Assembly: GCF_000422825.1 (NCBI RefSeq)
Contig: NZ_KE383929.1
Location: forward strand, 62,001 to 126,000
Length of the DNA stretch: 64,000 bases
Direction: 5' to 3'
From: Nocardioides insulae DSM 17944
GTDB taxonomy: Bacteria > Actinomycetota > Actinomycetes > Propionibacteriales > Nocardioidaceae
Part shown: positions 20,321 through 29,156 of the stretch, in pieces
Numbering within the stretch: the first letter of the stretch is position 1
Layout of the letters: every line of letters begins with the position of its first letter
The notes under the pieces: model-generated
What the model was told of the DNA's origin: nothing
What the model saw: only the letters and a program-made list of their open reading frames with translations
The model's database searches: none
Position numbers and translations under genes: made by a program

Positions 20321-20429
20321 CGCCTCGCCCACCCGGGTGTTCGCCCGCCCGCGCCGTGGCGCAGGACGCCGTTCCGGCTCGGCGGGGCGGATTCGAACTA
20401 CCCCCGGGTATTCGCTAGCGTCGCCTTCC

Positions 20430-21155
20430 GTGAGCGACAGCGCAGCAGCCCAAGGCCGGTCCGTCCTCGTCACCGGTGGGAATCGAGGGATCGGCCGGGC
20501 CATCGCCGAGGCGTTCCTCGCCCAGGGTGACAAGGTCGCGGTGACAACCCGCAGCGGTGGCGCACCCGAGGGTGCGCTCGACGTACGCTGCGACGTCACC
20601 GATCCCGACCAGGTCGAGGCGGCGTTCAAGGAGATCGAGGCGGCGCACGGACCGGTCGAGGTGCTGGTGGCCAACGCCGGCATCACCAAGGACACCCTGG
20701 TCCTGCGGATGAGCGAGGACGACTGGGACTCCGTGATCCAGACCAACCTCTCCGGCTCCTTCCGGCTGGCCAAGCGGGCGGCCAAGGGCATGCTCCGGCT
20801 CAAGCGCGGCCGGATCGTGTTCATCTCCTCGGTGGTGGGTCTGCTCGGCAGCGCCGGTCAGGTCAACTACGCCGCCTCGAAGTCCGGCCTGGTGGGCATG
20901 GCCCGGTCGCTGGCCCGCGAGCTCGGCTCGCGCGGCATCACCGCGAACGTCGTCGCCCCCGGTTTCGTCGAGACCGACATGACCGGCGTGCTCACCGAGG
21001 ACCAGAAGACCACCATCAAGGCCCAGGTGCCGCTGGGCCGCTACGCCCAGCCCGACGAGGTCGCCGGAGCGGTGACCTGGCTGACCGGTCCCGGGGCGGG
21101 TTACGTCACCGGCGCGGTGATCCCCGTCGACGGCGGCCTCGGCATGGGTCACTGA
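20430..21155 (+). CDS. fabG: 3-oxoacyl-ACP reductase FabG (MabA-like)
   Basis: 241 residues. Cofactor motif TGGNRGIGRA, NAG motif VANAGITKD, catalytic Ser in FISSVVGLLG and the Tyr/Lys pair in NYAASKSGL are all present, so an intact SDR. FabG reduces 3-oxoacyl-ACP with NADPH in fatty acid elongation. It is followed 47 bp downstream by the enoyl reductase, the same order as mycobacterial fabG1-inhA. The GTG at 20430 is preceded by TAGCGT (20416-20421) with an 8-nt gap. Confidence 0.9.
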   Translation: MSDSAAAQGRSVLVTGGNRGIGRAIAEAFLAQGDKVAVTTRSGGAPEGALDVRCDVTDPDQVEAAFKEIEAAHGPVEVLVANAGITKDTLVLRMSEDDWDSVIQTNLSGSFRLAKRAAKGMLRLKRGRIVFISSVVGLLGSAGQVNYAASKSGLVGMARSLARELGSRGITANVVAPGFVETDMTGVLTEDQKTTIKAQVPLGRYAQPDEVAGAVTWLTGPGAGYVTGAVIPVDGGLGMGH

Positions 21156-21202
21156 CCCTCTCGGCTCTCCAACTCTCTCCCACACGACAGAAGTAGGCAG
21201 CA

Positions 21203-21973
21203 ATGGGCATTCTCGACGGTAAGAAGATCCTGGTCGCCGGCGTCACGATGGACTCCTCCATCGGCTTCGCCACCGCGAAGATCGCGCAGGAGCAGGGCGC
21301 CACGGTGCTCATCTCCAACTTCGGGCGCGCACTCAGCATCACCAAGCGGATCGCCAAGCGGCTGCCGGTCGAGCCGCCGGTGCTCGAACTGGACGTCACC
21401 GACCCCGACCACCTCGCCGGGCTGGCCGACCAGGTCCGTGAGCACGTCGACGGGCTCGACGGCGTGGTGCACTCGATCGCCTACGGCAACCCCGCCACCC
21501 TGCTCGGCCAGAACTTCCTCGAGGGTCCCTGGGAGGACGTCGCGCAGGCGGTTCAGGTCTCGGCGTACTCGCTGGCCGGTCTCGCGAGGGCCACCAAGCC
21601 GCTGCTCCACGAGGGTTCCTCGGTCGTCGGTCTCACCTTCGACGCCACCGTGGCCTGGCCGGCCTACGACTGGATGGGCGTGGCCAAGGCCGGCCTGGAG
21701 TCGACCGCCCGTTACCTGGCTCGCGACCTGGGCAAGGAGGGGATCCGGGTCAACCTGGTCTCCGCCGGCCCACTGAAGACCCTGGCCGCCAAGGCCATCC
21801 CCGGCTTCTCCGACCTGGAGGAGATGTGGGGCACCCGCGCGCCGCTGGGCTGGGACAACACCGACCAGGAGCCCACCGCCAAGGCCGTCTGCGCCCTGAT
21901 GTCGGACTTCTTCCCGGCCACCACCGGCGAGATCGTGCACGTCGACGGCGGCTTCCACGCGATGGGCGCCTGA
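21203..21973 (+). CDS. inhA: Enoyl-ACP reductase (FabI/InhA)
   Basis: 256 residues, NADH-dependent enoyl-ACP reductase. It opens with the atypical nucleotide motif VAGVTMDSSIGFATA, the FabI/InhA form of the Rossmann glycine loop. The catalytic pair is Tyr-x6-Lys in YDWMGVAKAGLE, and SAGPLKTLAAKAI is the substrate loop region. It completes the FAS-II cycle with the upstream fabG. The ATG at 21203 follows an AGAAGTAGG-like Shine-Dalgarno. Confidence 0.92.
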   Translation: MGILDGKKILVAGVTMDSSIGFATAKIAQEQGATVLISNFGRALSITKRIAKRLPVEPPVLELDVTDPDHLAGLADQVREHVDGLDGVVHSIAYGNPATLLGQNFLEGPWEDVAQAVQVSAYSLAGLARATKPLLHEGSSVVGLTFDATVAWPAYDWMGVAKAGLESTARYLARDLGKEGIRVNLVSAGPLKTLAAKAIPGFSDLEEMWGTRAPLGWDNTDQEPTAKAVCALMSDFFPATTGEIVHVDGGFHAMGA

Positions 21974-21982
21974 GGGCCCCTC

Positions 21983-22489
21983 GTGACGGGCTCCCGTTCG
22001 CTGGTCGTCCTGCGGCACGCCAAGGCGATGCCGGAGGCGGCCAGCGACGCCGAGCGGCCGCTGGCGCCGCGAGGGCTCCGGGATGCCGAGGCCACCGGCG
22101 TGTGGTTCGCGGAGCGCTCGTTCACCCCCGACCTCGCCCTGGTGTCCTCCGCCGTCCGCACGCGGCAGACCTACGAGCAGGTCAGCGCCGCCGCCGGGTG
22201 GTCGCTGGCCGGCGAGAGCAGGCCCGAGCTGTACGGCGCCGGGCCGGAGGACGTCGTCGGCCTGCTACACGCCGTCCCGGATGAGGTGACCGCGGTCCTG
22301 GTCGTGGGACACAACCCGACCATGGCCGAACTGGCCCAGCTCCTCGACGACGGGTCGGGGCCGGAGGACGTACGTCGACACGTGCGCGCGGGCTTCCCGA
22401 CCTGTGCCTCTGCCCGGTTCGAGCTGTCCGGCACCTGGCTGGAACTGGAGTTCGGAACCGCCCGGCTCGCCGACCACCACCGTCCCTGA
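21983..22489 (+). CDS. SixA-like histidine phosphatase
   Basis: 168 residues of the phosphoglycerate-mutase-like superfamily. The catalytic RHG-type motif is VLRHAKA near residue 9, followed by SSAVRTRQTYEQV and the second catalytic His in VVGHNPTM. Short SixA-like enzymes remove phosphate from phosphohistidine or small molecules. The GTG start lies 9 nt after inhA. In mycobacteria hemZ commonly follows inhA; here this phosphatase takes that place. Confidence 0.82.
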   Translation: MTGSRSLVVLRHAKAMPEAASDAERPLAPRGLRDAEATGVWFAERSFTPDLALVSSAVRTRQTYEQVSAAAGWSLAGESRPELYGAGPEDVVGLLHAVPDEVTAVLVVGHNPTMAELAQLLDDGSGPEDVRRHVRAGFPTCASARFELSGTWLELEFGTARLADHHRP

Positions 22490-22550
22490 CCCCTACGGAC
22501 CCCTGCCGACCGGGCCGCCGGTCTGCTCGGCGTCCGTCCCGCGCACCGCC

Positions 22551-22580
22551 GCGGGCGGGCCGGTGGGAGGGCCCGCCCGC
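22551..22580. terminator. Perfect GC hairpin between convergent phosphatase and serB
   Basis: GCGGGCGGGC and its exact complement form 10-bp arms around a 10-nt loop, placed directly before the serB stop codon on the opposite strand. It is likely to terminate both genes; there is no T-tract. Confidence 0.7.
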
Positions 22581-22581
22581 C

Positions 22582-23811
22582 TCAGACCGGCGGTGCGGGG
22601 GTGACGATGCCGGCGTCGGCGTCGGCCGCCTCGATCTCCTCGCGGGTGATGCCCAGGAGGTACATGATCGTGTCGAGGTAGGGCACGTTGACCGAGGTGT
22701 CGGCCTGGGAGCGCACCACCGGCTTGGCGTTGTAGGCGACGCCGAGGCCGGCCGCCTCCAGCATGTCCAGATCGTTGGCGCCGTCCCCGATCGCCACGGT
22801 CGCCGCCTCGGAGATGCCCATCTCGGCGGCGATCTCCCGCAGCGCGCGGGCCTTGCCGGCCCGGTCGACGACCTCACCGACCACGCGCCCGGTGAGGACG
22901 CCGTCGACGATCTCGAGTTCGTTGGCCCGGGCGTAGTGGATGCCGAGATCGGCGGCCAGTCGGTCGGTGATCTGGCTGAACCCGCCGGAGACGATCGCGA
23001 ACCGGTAGCCCAGTCGGCGCAGGGTGCGGACCAGGGTGCGCGCGCCGGGGTTGAGTCGGATCCGCTCGTAGACGTCGTCGAGCGCGGCCGCCGGCACCCC
23101 CTTGAGCAGAGCGACCCGGGAGCGCAGCGACTCCTCGAAGTCGAGCTCACCGCGCATCGCCCGGGCGGTGACGTCCGCGACGGAGTCCTCGCAGCCGGCG
23201 TGGGCAGCGAGCATCTCGATGACCTCGCCCTGGATGAGGGTGGAGTCGACGTCCATCACGATCAGGCGCTGACCGTGCAGCAGGAGGCTGGCCGGTTGCA
23301 CGGCGATGTCGACGGCCAGATCGACCGCGGCCCGGGCCAGGGTGGTACGCAGGACGTCGACATCCGGGCCGGAGACGGCGAGTTCGATCGCGGTGACCGG
23401 GTAGGGGGCGAGCCGTTGGATCCGGTCGATGTTCGCCCCGGCCTCGGCGATCCGGCCGGTCACCTCGGCCATCACGGCGGCCTTCAGCGGGGCTCCGATG
23501 ATGGTGACCTGGGAGCGGTGCCGGAGCCGGTGGTCCTCCGCGCCGCCACGCAGGATCTCCACATGCATGCCCAGCTCGCCCGCCGCCTGGGTGACCGCAT
23601 CGCGCAGCTTCACCTCGTCGTCAGGCACGGTGACCAGCACGCCGAGCACCAGGCGGCGCCGGATCACGATCTGGTCCAGATCGACGACCTCCACACCGGC
23701 CTCGGCGAGGTGCTCGAAGACGGTGTGGGTCACGCCCGGCCGGTCATGGCCGGAGAGCGTGATGAGCAGGGTCTCGGTTCGGGCCTGGCCCGTCAGCTCC
23801 ACATGGTTCAT
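22582..23811 (-). CDS. serB: Phosphoserine phosphatase SerB with N-terminal ACT domains
   Basis: 409 residues. The N-terminal half holds two ACT-like regulatory domains (LLITLSGHDRPGVTH and VTIIGAPLKAAVMAEV). The C-terminal HAD domain has DVDSTLIQGEV (nucleophile Asp187, acid Asp189), SGGFSQI and GDGANDLDML. It makes L-serine from phosphoserine, and the ACT domains suggest feedback by amino acids as in SerB2. TAGTCT at 23826-23821 lies 9 nt before the ATG. Confidence 0.92.
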   Translation of the reverse strand: MNHVELTGQARTETLLITLSGHDRPGVTHTVFEHLAEAGVEVVDLDQIVIRRRLVLGVLVTVPDDEVKLRDAVTQAAGELGMHVEILRGGAEDHRLRHRSQVTIIGAPLKAAVMAEVTGRIAEAGANIDRIQRLAPYPVTAIELAVSGPDVDVLRTTLARAAVDLAVDIAVQPASLLLHGQRLIVMDVDSTLIQGEVIEMLAAHAGCEDSVADVTARAMRGELDFEESLRSRVALLKGVPAAALDDVYERIRLNPGARTLVRTLRRLGYRFAIVSGGFSQITDRLAADLGIHYARANELEIVDGVLTGRVVGEVVDRAGKARALREIAAEMGISEAATVAIGDGANDLDMLEAAGLGVAYNAKPVVRSQADTSVNVPYLDTIMYLLGITREEIEAADADAGIVTPAPPV

Positions 23812-23855
23812 CGCGGCACCAGACTAGCCCCCCGGCGGCCCCTCGTCCGGACGGT

Positions 23856-24659
23856 TCAGGGCTCGGGCCACACCTCCGGTGAGCCCGCCGAGGTCAGGGC
23901 ATGGCGCGCCGCCCGCGCGAGTGGTCGCAGTGCGTCCCGACGGGCACTCATCTCGGCGGCGGTGACCGCGGCACCGTCGTCCTCGAGGGCGAGCTCGACG
24001 ATGCCGAGCAGTTGCAGGGCACGGGACGCCAGGTCCGCACACCTCTCCGGTACGCCGGCCGGCGCGGGCAGCGCAGCGCGGTGGCGGAGATCGAGCACCT
24101 GGTCGGCGACCTCGGGCCGCCAGCGGGCGACATCCAGGTCGGCCAGCGCGTCCGTGGCCGCCGGGAGGGCGCTGCGGACCGCGCGGTCCGCCTCGCCGAC
24201 GTCCGGGATCTGCCGTCGGCGCGCTTCGTACGCCGTCCACGTCACCGCCGCTCCGACCCGGCCGGGCACCAGGCCGACACCGGCGGTGGCACACACCACC
24301 GCCTCGCCCGCCTCCAGAGCGGCGCTGTTGAACGTGGCCGGCCCGCCCAGGCCGGCTGGGTCGCCCTCCTCGGGGAAGGCCGCACCGAGCAACGTCCCGC
24401 CCTCCGCGCGGAGCCGGCCGAGCGCGGTGAGCAGCGGCTCGGTGCCCTCGGTGAGGGACCCGGGACCGCCCAGGCCCAGAGCACCGAGCCCGGTGACGAG
24501 GTGGATCGCGTCGGCGTCGGGATCCGGGCCGTCGAGGCCATGGCCGAGCACACCGTCCAGGAACGTGTCGGCGACCAGGTGCCCGCGCCACCAGCTGGTG
24601 CCCCACCAGGCGAGCCGGAGGCTGAGGGGGAGGTCGGCGGGGGAGAGCGGGGCGATCAC
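23856..24659 (-). CDS. Uncharacterised protein upstream of serB
   Basis: 267 residues, mostly helical by composition, with no signal peptide and no recognised catalytic motif. It begins MIAPLSPADLPLSLRLAWWG and has an aromatic SLRLAWWGTSWWRG segment and a Gly/Ala-rich centre. The GTG at 24659 gives the only start compatible with the divergent gene at 24705. TAACGT (24673-24668) lies 8 nt upstream. It is probably co-transcribed with serB (44-bp gap), but I do not recognise the family. Confidence 0.6.
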   Translation of the reverse strand: MIAPLSPADLPLSLRLAWWGTSWWRGHLVADTFLDGVLGHGLDGPDPDADAIHLVTGLGALGLGGPGSLTEGTEPLLTALGRLRAEGGTLLGAAFPEEGDPAGLGGPATFNSAALEAGEAVVCATAGVGLVPGRVGAAVTWTAYEARRRQIPDVGEADRAVRSALPAATDALADLDVARWRPEVADQVLDLRHRAALPAPAGVPERCADLASRALQLLGIVELALEDDGAAVTAAEMSARRDALRPLARAARHALTSAGSPEVWPEP

Positions 24660-24704
24660 GTCCCCCCACGTTAGTCCGCCGGAGCACTCGATAGAGTCGC
24701 GGCC

Positions 24705-25505
24705 ATGGGAACAGCTGTCCTCGAGTTCGCCGATGTGACCGTGCGCCGAGGAGAGGCGGTCCTTCTCGACAAGATCACCTGGCAGGTCGACGACGGTGAC
24801 CGGTGGGTCGTCCTCGGCCCGAACGGCGCCGGCAAGACGACGATGATGCAGATCGCCTCGGCGCAGATGCATCCCACCTCCGGTGTGGCCGGGATCCTGG
24901 GCGAGGTCCTCGGCGCGGTCGATGTGTTCGAGCTGCGGCCGCGGATCGGCATCACCAGCGCGGCGGTGGCCGAGCGGATCCCGCGGAGCGAGCTGGTGCG
25001 CGACGTGGTGGTCTCGGCGTCCTACGGCGTCCTCGGCCGCTGGCGCGAGGAGTACGACGACCTCGACTACGAACGCGCCACCTCGCTGCTTATCGAGCTC
25101 GGCATCCACCACCTGGCCGAGCGCACTTTCGGCACCCTGTCCGAGGGCGAGCGCAAGCGCGTCCAGATCGCCCGAGCCCTGATGGTCGACCCCGAACTGT
25201 TGCTGCTCGACGAACCGGCCGCCGGCCTGGATCTGGGTGGGCGCGAGGACCTGGTCTCCACCCTGTCGACGCTCGCCTACATGCCGCAGTCCCCGGCGAC
25301 CGTGCTCATCTCCCACCACGTCGAGGAGATCCCACCCGGGTTCACCCACGTGCTGATGCTGCGCCAGGGCGGTGTGGTCGCGGCGGGTCCGATCGAGGAG
25401 ACCCTCACGGCGACCAACCTCACCGCCACCTTCGGGATGCCGCTGCAGCTGAACCACGACGACGGTCGCTGGGCCGCGCGTCGGCGTACCCGTTCCGCGA
25501 CCTGA
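24705..25505 (+). CDS. ABC transporter ATP-binding protein (Rv3041c-like)
   Basis: 266 residues with Walker A GPNGAGKTT, signature LSEGERKRVQI (SEGE form) and Walker B LLLDEPAAGLD. Its closest described type, from memory, is the ModF/YlmA-like class of stand-alone ATPases such as M. tuberculosis Rv3041c, found near serB2 there as here. TAGAGT at 24692-24697 is 7 nt before the ATG. The downstream TauE gene begins at the last base of the stop codon; a functional link between the two is unproven. Confidence 0.82.
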   Translation: MGTAVLEFADVTVRRGEAVLLDKITWQVDDGDRWVVLGPNGAGKTTMMQIASAQMHPTSGVAGILGEVLGAVDVFELRPRIGITSAAVAERIPRSELVRDVVVSASYGVLGRWREEYDDLDYERATSLLIELGIHHLAERTFGTLSEGERKRVQIARALMVDPELLLLDEPAAGLDLGGREDLVSTLSTLAYMPQSPATVLISHHVEEIPPGFTHVLMLRQGGVVAAGPIEETLTATNLTATFGMPLQLNHDDGRWAARRRTRSAT

Positions 25506-26260
25506 TGGGTGTCCTCGAGGTCGTCGCCATCCTGATCGCCGGGATGGCTGCCGGCACGATCAACTCGATCGTGGGGTCGGGGACGCTGATCACCTTCCCG
25601 ACCCTGCTCGCCTTCGGCATCCCGCCGGTGACCGCCAATGTCTCGAACACCATCGGGCTGGTGCCCGGCTCGGTCGCCGGCGCCTGGGGTTACCGCCGGG
25701 AGTTGGCCGGTCAGCGCGGTCGCATCATCCGGCTGGCCAGCTGCGCCCTGGCCGGTGGGCTGGTGGGTGGGCTGCTGCTGTTGGTGCTGCCCGCCGAGGC
25801 GTTCGAGACGATCGTGCCGGTGCTCATCGCCGTGGGGGTGATCCTGGTGGCCTTCGGCCCGAGGATCTCGGCCTGGGTGGGTCGCCATCACGACGAGGTG
25901 CCCGAGCACGGGCACTGGTGGGTGGGCCCCGCGGTCTTCCTCACCGGCATCTACGGCGGCTACTTCGGCGCCGCTCAGGGGGTCATCCTGCTGGCGGTGC
26001 TCGGCATCGGCGTCGCCGACTCCCTGCACCGGCTCAATGCGCTCAAGAACATCCTCGGGGCCTGCACCAACGGGATCAGCGGCCTGCTCTTCGCCTTCGT
26101 GGCCGACGTGGACTGGCTGGTGGCCCTGGTCATCGCCGTGGGCGCGGCGATCGGCGGCTTCCTCGGCGGCCGGTACGGGCGGTTGATCCCACCCCCGGTG
26201 CTCCGCGGCGTGATCGTGGTGGTGGGCCTGGTGGCCCTGGTCGCCTTCTTCGTGATGTGA
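25505..26260 (+). CDS. TauE/SafE-family membrane transporter
   Basis: 251 residues with about eight membrane spans. Two internal copies of the family motif are visible: AAGTINSIVGSGTLITFPTL at the start and GIYGGYFGAAQGVI in the second half. The family exports sulfite, sulfoacetate or related organic anions. The ATG shares one base with the upstream stop (TGATG), so it is translationally coupled to the ATPase gene. Substrate unknown. Confidence 0.85.
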   Translation: MGVLEVVAILIAGMAAGTINSIVGSGTLITFPTLLAFGIPPVTANVSNTIGLVPGSVAGAWGYRRELAGQRGRIIRLASCALAGGLVGGLLLLVLPAEAFETIVPVLIAVGVILVAFGPRISAWVGRHHDEVPEHGHWWVGPAVFLTGIYGGYFGAAQGVILLAVLGIGVADSLHRLNALKNILGACTNGISGLLFAFVADVDWLVALVIAVGAAIGGFLGGRYGRLIPPPVLRGVIVVVGLVALVAFFVM

Positions 26261-26316
26261 TCGCGCGGCCCCGGCCGGGTCGGCCCGGGCCGGGAGGGTG
26301 CGGCAGACTGCCGGAC

Positions 26317-26982
26317 ATGGAGCTGTACGACGCGATGCGGACCACGGCGGCGATCCGGGAGTTCACCGGGGAACCCCTGTCCGATGAGACCCTCCACCGG
26401 ATCTTGGAGAACGCCCGGTTCGCGCCCAGCGGGGGCAACCGGCAAGGGGCCCACGTCATCGCGGTCCGTGACCCGGAACGCCGGGCACGGCTCGCCGAAC
26501 TGTGCACCCCCGGTGTGCAGCGGTACGTCGCCCAGGGCCGGGTGGGGGAGACGGGCTGGAACAGCATCACCCCGCCCACGCCCACTCCCGAGGAGATCGC
26601 CGCCACGCGGGTGCCGGAGTCCTTCACCCGGCCGGTGCTGACCGCCTCGGTGGTGCTGGTCTTCTGCGTCGACCTCAACCGGGTCGCCTCGATGGACCTC
26701 GAACTGGACCGGGTGGGACTTGCCAGCGGCGCCTCGATCTACCCGCTGGTGTGGAACACCCTGCTGGCGGCGCGTCAGGAGGGTTTCGGTGGGGTGCTGA
26801 CCACGATGGCCGTCGCGGCCGAGCCGGAGGTCCAGGCGCTGTTCTCGATCCCTGCCGACCACGCGGTGGCCGCGGTCGTCCCGCTGGGCAGGCCGGTGCA
26901 CCAGCCGACCAAGCTCCGTAGGCGCGCGGTGGAGGAGTTCGTCACCTGGGAGAGCTACGACGGAGCGCCGCTCACCGACTGA
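26317..26982 (+). CDS. Nitroreductase-family flavoprotein
   Basis: 221 residues. The FMN-binding features of the family are MRTTAAIREFTGEPLSDE, LENARFAPSGGNRQG, and GVLTTMAVAAEPEVQALF near the C-terminus. It is likely an FMN-dependent NAD(P)H oxidoreductase of unknown physiological substrate. The ATG at 26317 is chosen because the frame further upstream is the shadow of the TauE gene. Its 3' end overlaps the convergent hydrolase gene by 28 bp. Confidence 0.82.
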   Translation: MELYDAMRTTAAIREFTGEPLSDETLHRILENARFAPSGGNRQGAHVIAVRDPERRARLAELCTPGVQRYVAQGRVGETGWNSITPPTPTPEEIAATRVPESFTRPVLTASVVLVFCVDLNRVASMDLELDRVGLASGASIYPLVWNTLLAARQEGFGGVLTTMAVAAEPEVQALFSIPADHAVAAVVPLGRPVHQPTKLRRRAVEEFVTWESYDGAPLTD

Positions 26983-27992
26983 TCGCTGGCGCGGTCGGCG
27001 GACGGCCCGCCCGGGGCGGCAGGGCCGGGGAGATAGGCGTCGAGCCAGGTGTCCAGCTCGGCGTACGCGCGGGCGCGGGGCTCGGCGCGGGAGAGCCAGA
27101 TGTCGTGCTTGGCCTCGGGCACGGCCACATACGTGACGTGCCCGCCCACCGCGGTGGCCCAGCGCCGGATCTGGCGCACGTCGAGGACGACGTCGGCGCG
27201 GTGCACCCGCTCACTCATCCGGGTCGGCACGAAGCTGTCATCGGAGGAGAGCACCAGCACCGGGCAGCGCACGTCGAGCCCGCGGTGCAGCCGGTCGTGG
27301 CCCTCCCGGACCGCGCGGATCCAGCCGAGTCGGACCGGGAAGGAGGTCACCGGCTTCCAGGCCAGGTCGAAGTCCCACTCGCCGCCGTGCGCGGTGTGCA
27401 GCGACTGGGTGTAGTAGCCGCTGACGCTTCGGGGAAGGGCGGCGTGCGGGAGGGCGGCCCCGATCTGCCGGATCGCGAGCGTGCCGACCGACCGCATCAG
27501 GGCGTGGCCCTGGAGGTCGAACCACGGGGAGTTGAGCACCATCCCGGTCAGCTGTGCCGGCCTGCGGGCATCCGCCCACAACGGCAGGGTGAGCCCGCCG
27601 GTGGAGTGGGCGGTCGCGATCACCGAGGTGTGTCCGTCGCGCTCGGTGATGTGCTCCCAGGCGGCGTCGAGCTCGGGCCAGTAGTCGGCGAGGTCGGTGA
27701 CGTAGTTGGGTGTGTGGTGGGGTCGCAGGGACCGGCCGTACTTGCGCAGGTCGAGGGCGTAGAAGTCGTAGCCCCGGGCGGCCCACCACTCGGCGTACTC
27801 GGTGTGGAAGAAGTAGTCGCAGAAACCGTGCACCTGGAGGACGGCACCTCGGCCAGGGCCACCGTCGGCCGGCCGGTGGATGAGGGTCGCGAACACCTCG
27901 CCCTCGTCGTCATCGGGCAGGGCGATGGTCTCGGTGGTGTACGGCGCCCCCAGGAGGTCCTCGATGCGCGCGCTCTGCTCGTTGGTGGGCAT
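26955..27992 (-). CDS. Alpha/beta hydrolase (serine aminopeptidase S33 / lipase-like)
   Basis: 345 residues. The nucleophile elbow is AHSTGG (GxSxG variant with His first), the oxyanion region is VLQVHGFCDYFFH, the acid Asp is in LVLSSDDSFVP and the His in EAKHDIWLS. No signal peptide. This resembles monoacylglycerol-lipase-like hydrolases; the substrate is unknown. The ATG at 27992 is preferred to one 21 bp upstream because a CACACT hexamer lies 6 nt before it. Confidence 0.8.
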   Translation of the reverse strand: MPTNEQSARIEDLLGAPYTTETIALPDDDEGEVFATLIHRPADGGPGRGAVLQVHGFCDYFFHTEYAEWWAARGYDFYALDLRKYGRSLRPHHTPNYVTDLADYWPELDAAWEHITERDGHTSVIATAHSTGGLTLPLWADARRPAQLTGMVLNSPWFDLQGHALMRSVGTLAIRQIGAALPHAALPRSVSGYYTQSLHTAHGGEWDFDLAWKPVTSFPVRLGWIRAVREGHDRLHRGLDVRCPVLVLSSDDSFVPTRMSERVHRADVVLDVRQIRRWATAVGGHVTYVAVPEAKHDIWLSRAEPRARAYAELDTWLDAYLPGPAAPGGPSADRASDQSVSGAPS

Positions 27993-28086
27993 GGCGGCAG
28001 TGTGACAGAGCACACCGACAACGCACAGCCTCCCCGACCTCGCCCGCGATGGCGGCCGCGTGCGCCGGAGTCGTTAGCCTGTCGCG

Positions 28087-29145
28087 GTGCGACTCACCGG
28101 CCCCATCGAGATCATCGGCACCGGCCTGCTCGGTACCTCGGTGGGCCTGGCCTGCCGACGCGCGGGGTTCGAGGTGCTGCTCACCGACGTCGCAGCCGAG
28201 CACGTGCGGACGGCCTCCGGGCTGGGTGCGGGGAGGCCGCGGCGGCCGGAGGACGACCCTCAGCTGGTGGTCGTGTGCGTGCCACCGGCGCTGCTGGGTG
28301 ATGTGATCGCCAACGCCCTGGCCGCCTCGGACGCGGTGGTCACGGACGTGGGCAGTGTGAAGTCCGCCCCCCTCGCGGCTCTCGGGGAGGACGTGGCCAC
28401 GGGCCGCTACGTGGGCGGGCATCCGATGGCGGGCAGCGAGCGCTCCGGACCGCTGGCGGCGAGCGCGAGCCTGTTCGACGGGCGCCCCTGGGCGGTCACT
28501 CCGGGCGCTTTCGCCCGACCCGAGGCGATCGAGTTGGTCGAGGAGCTCGCGGTGCTGTGCGGCGGCGTACCGGTGCGGATGACGCCGGAGGAGCACGATT
28601 CCGCGGTCGCCCGGATCTCGCACGTGCCGCACCTGATGGCGGCGCTGATGGCGGCACGCCTGGCGCACGCCCCGACCGATCACCTGGCCCTGTCCGGCCA
28701 GGGCGTCCGCGACGTCACCCGCGTGGCGGCGGGGGATCCGGCGCTGTACGGCCAGATAGTGGCCGGCAACGCGCCCGCCGTCGTGGCGCTGCTGGGCGAG
28801 GTGCGCGAGCAGCTCGACGTGCTCATCGAGGCGGTCGGCTCGGCGGACCGCTCCCGGCTCGAGGAGCTGCTGGGGGAGGGGGTCGAGGGCACCCGCGCGA
28901 TCCCGGCCAAGCACGGCGGGCCGATCACCCCGATGCGCTCGGTCTTCGTCTCGGTGCCGGATCACCCCGGCGAGCTGGCTCGGCTCTTCGCCGACGCCGG
29001 CGAGAGCGGCGTCAATGTCGAGGACGTCCGCATCGACCACGACCCCGGTCGCCCGGTCGGTCTGGTCGAGTTGGTCGTCGCGGCGGACTCGGCCGATCAC
29101 CTCCTCACGTCTCTGGAGTCTCGGGAGTGGGTCACCCACCGGTAG
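28087..29145 (+). CDS. tyrA: Prephenate dehydrogenase TyrA
   Basis: 352 residues. N-terminal NAD domain with GTGLLGTSVGLACRRAG, conserved VTDVGSVK and GGHPMAGSERSG (catalytic His of TyrA), then a helical domain and a C-terminal ACT domain (VSVPDHPGELARLFADAG). It converts prephenate to 4-hydroxyphenylpyruvate for tyrosine; the ACT domain suggests feedback control. TAGCCT at 28075-28080 lies 6 nt before the GTG. Confidence 0.9.
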   Translation: MRLTGPIEIIGTGLLGTSVGLACRRAGFEVLLTDVAAEHVRTASGLGAGRPRRPEDDPQLVVVCVPPALLGDVIANALAASDAVVTDVGSVKSAPLAALGEDVATGRYVGGHPMAGSERSGPLAASASLFDGRPWAVTPGAFARPEAIELVEELAVLCGGVPVRMTPEEHDSAVARISHVPHLMAALMAARLAHAPTDHLALSGQGVRDVTRVAAGDPALYGQIVAGNAPAVVALLGEVREQLDVLIEAVGSADRSRLEELLGEGVEGTRAIPAKHGGPITPMRSVFVSVPDHPGELARLFADAGESGVNVEDVRIDHDPGRPVGLVELVVAADSADHLLTSLESREWVTHR

Positions 29146-29156
29146 GCTGCCGGTCC

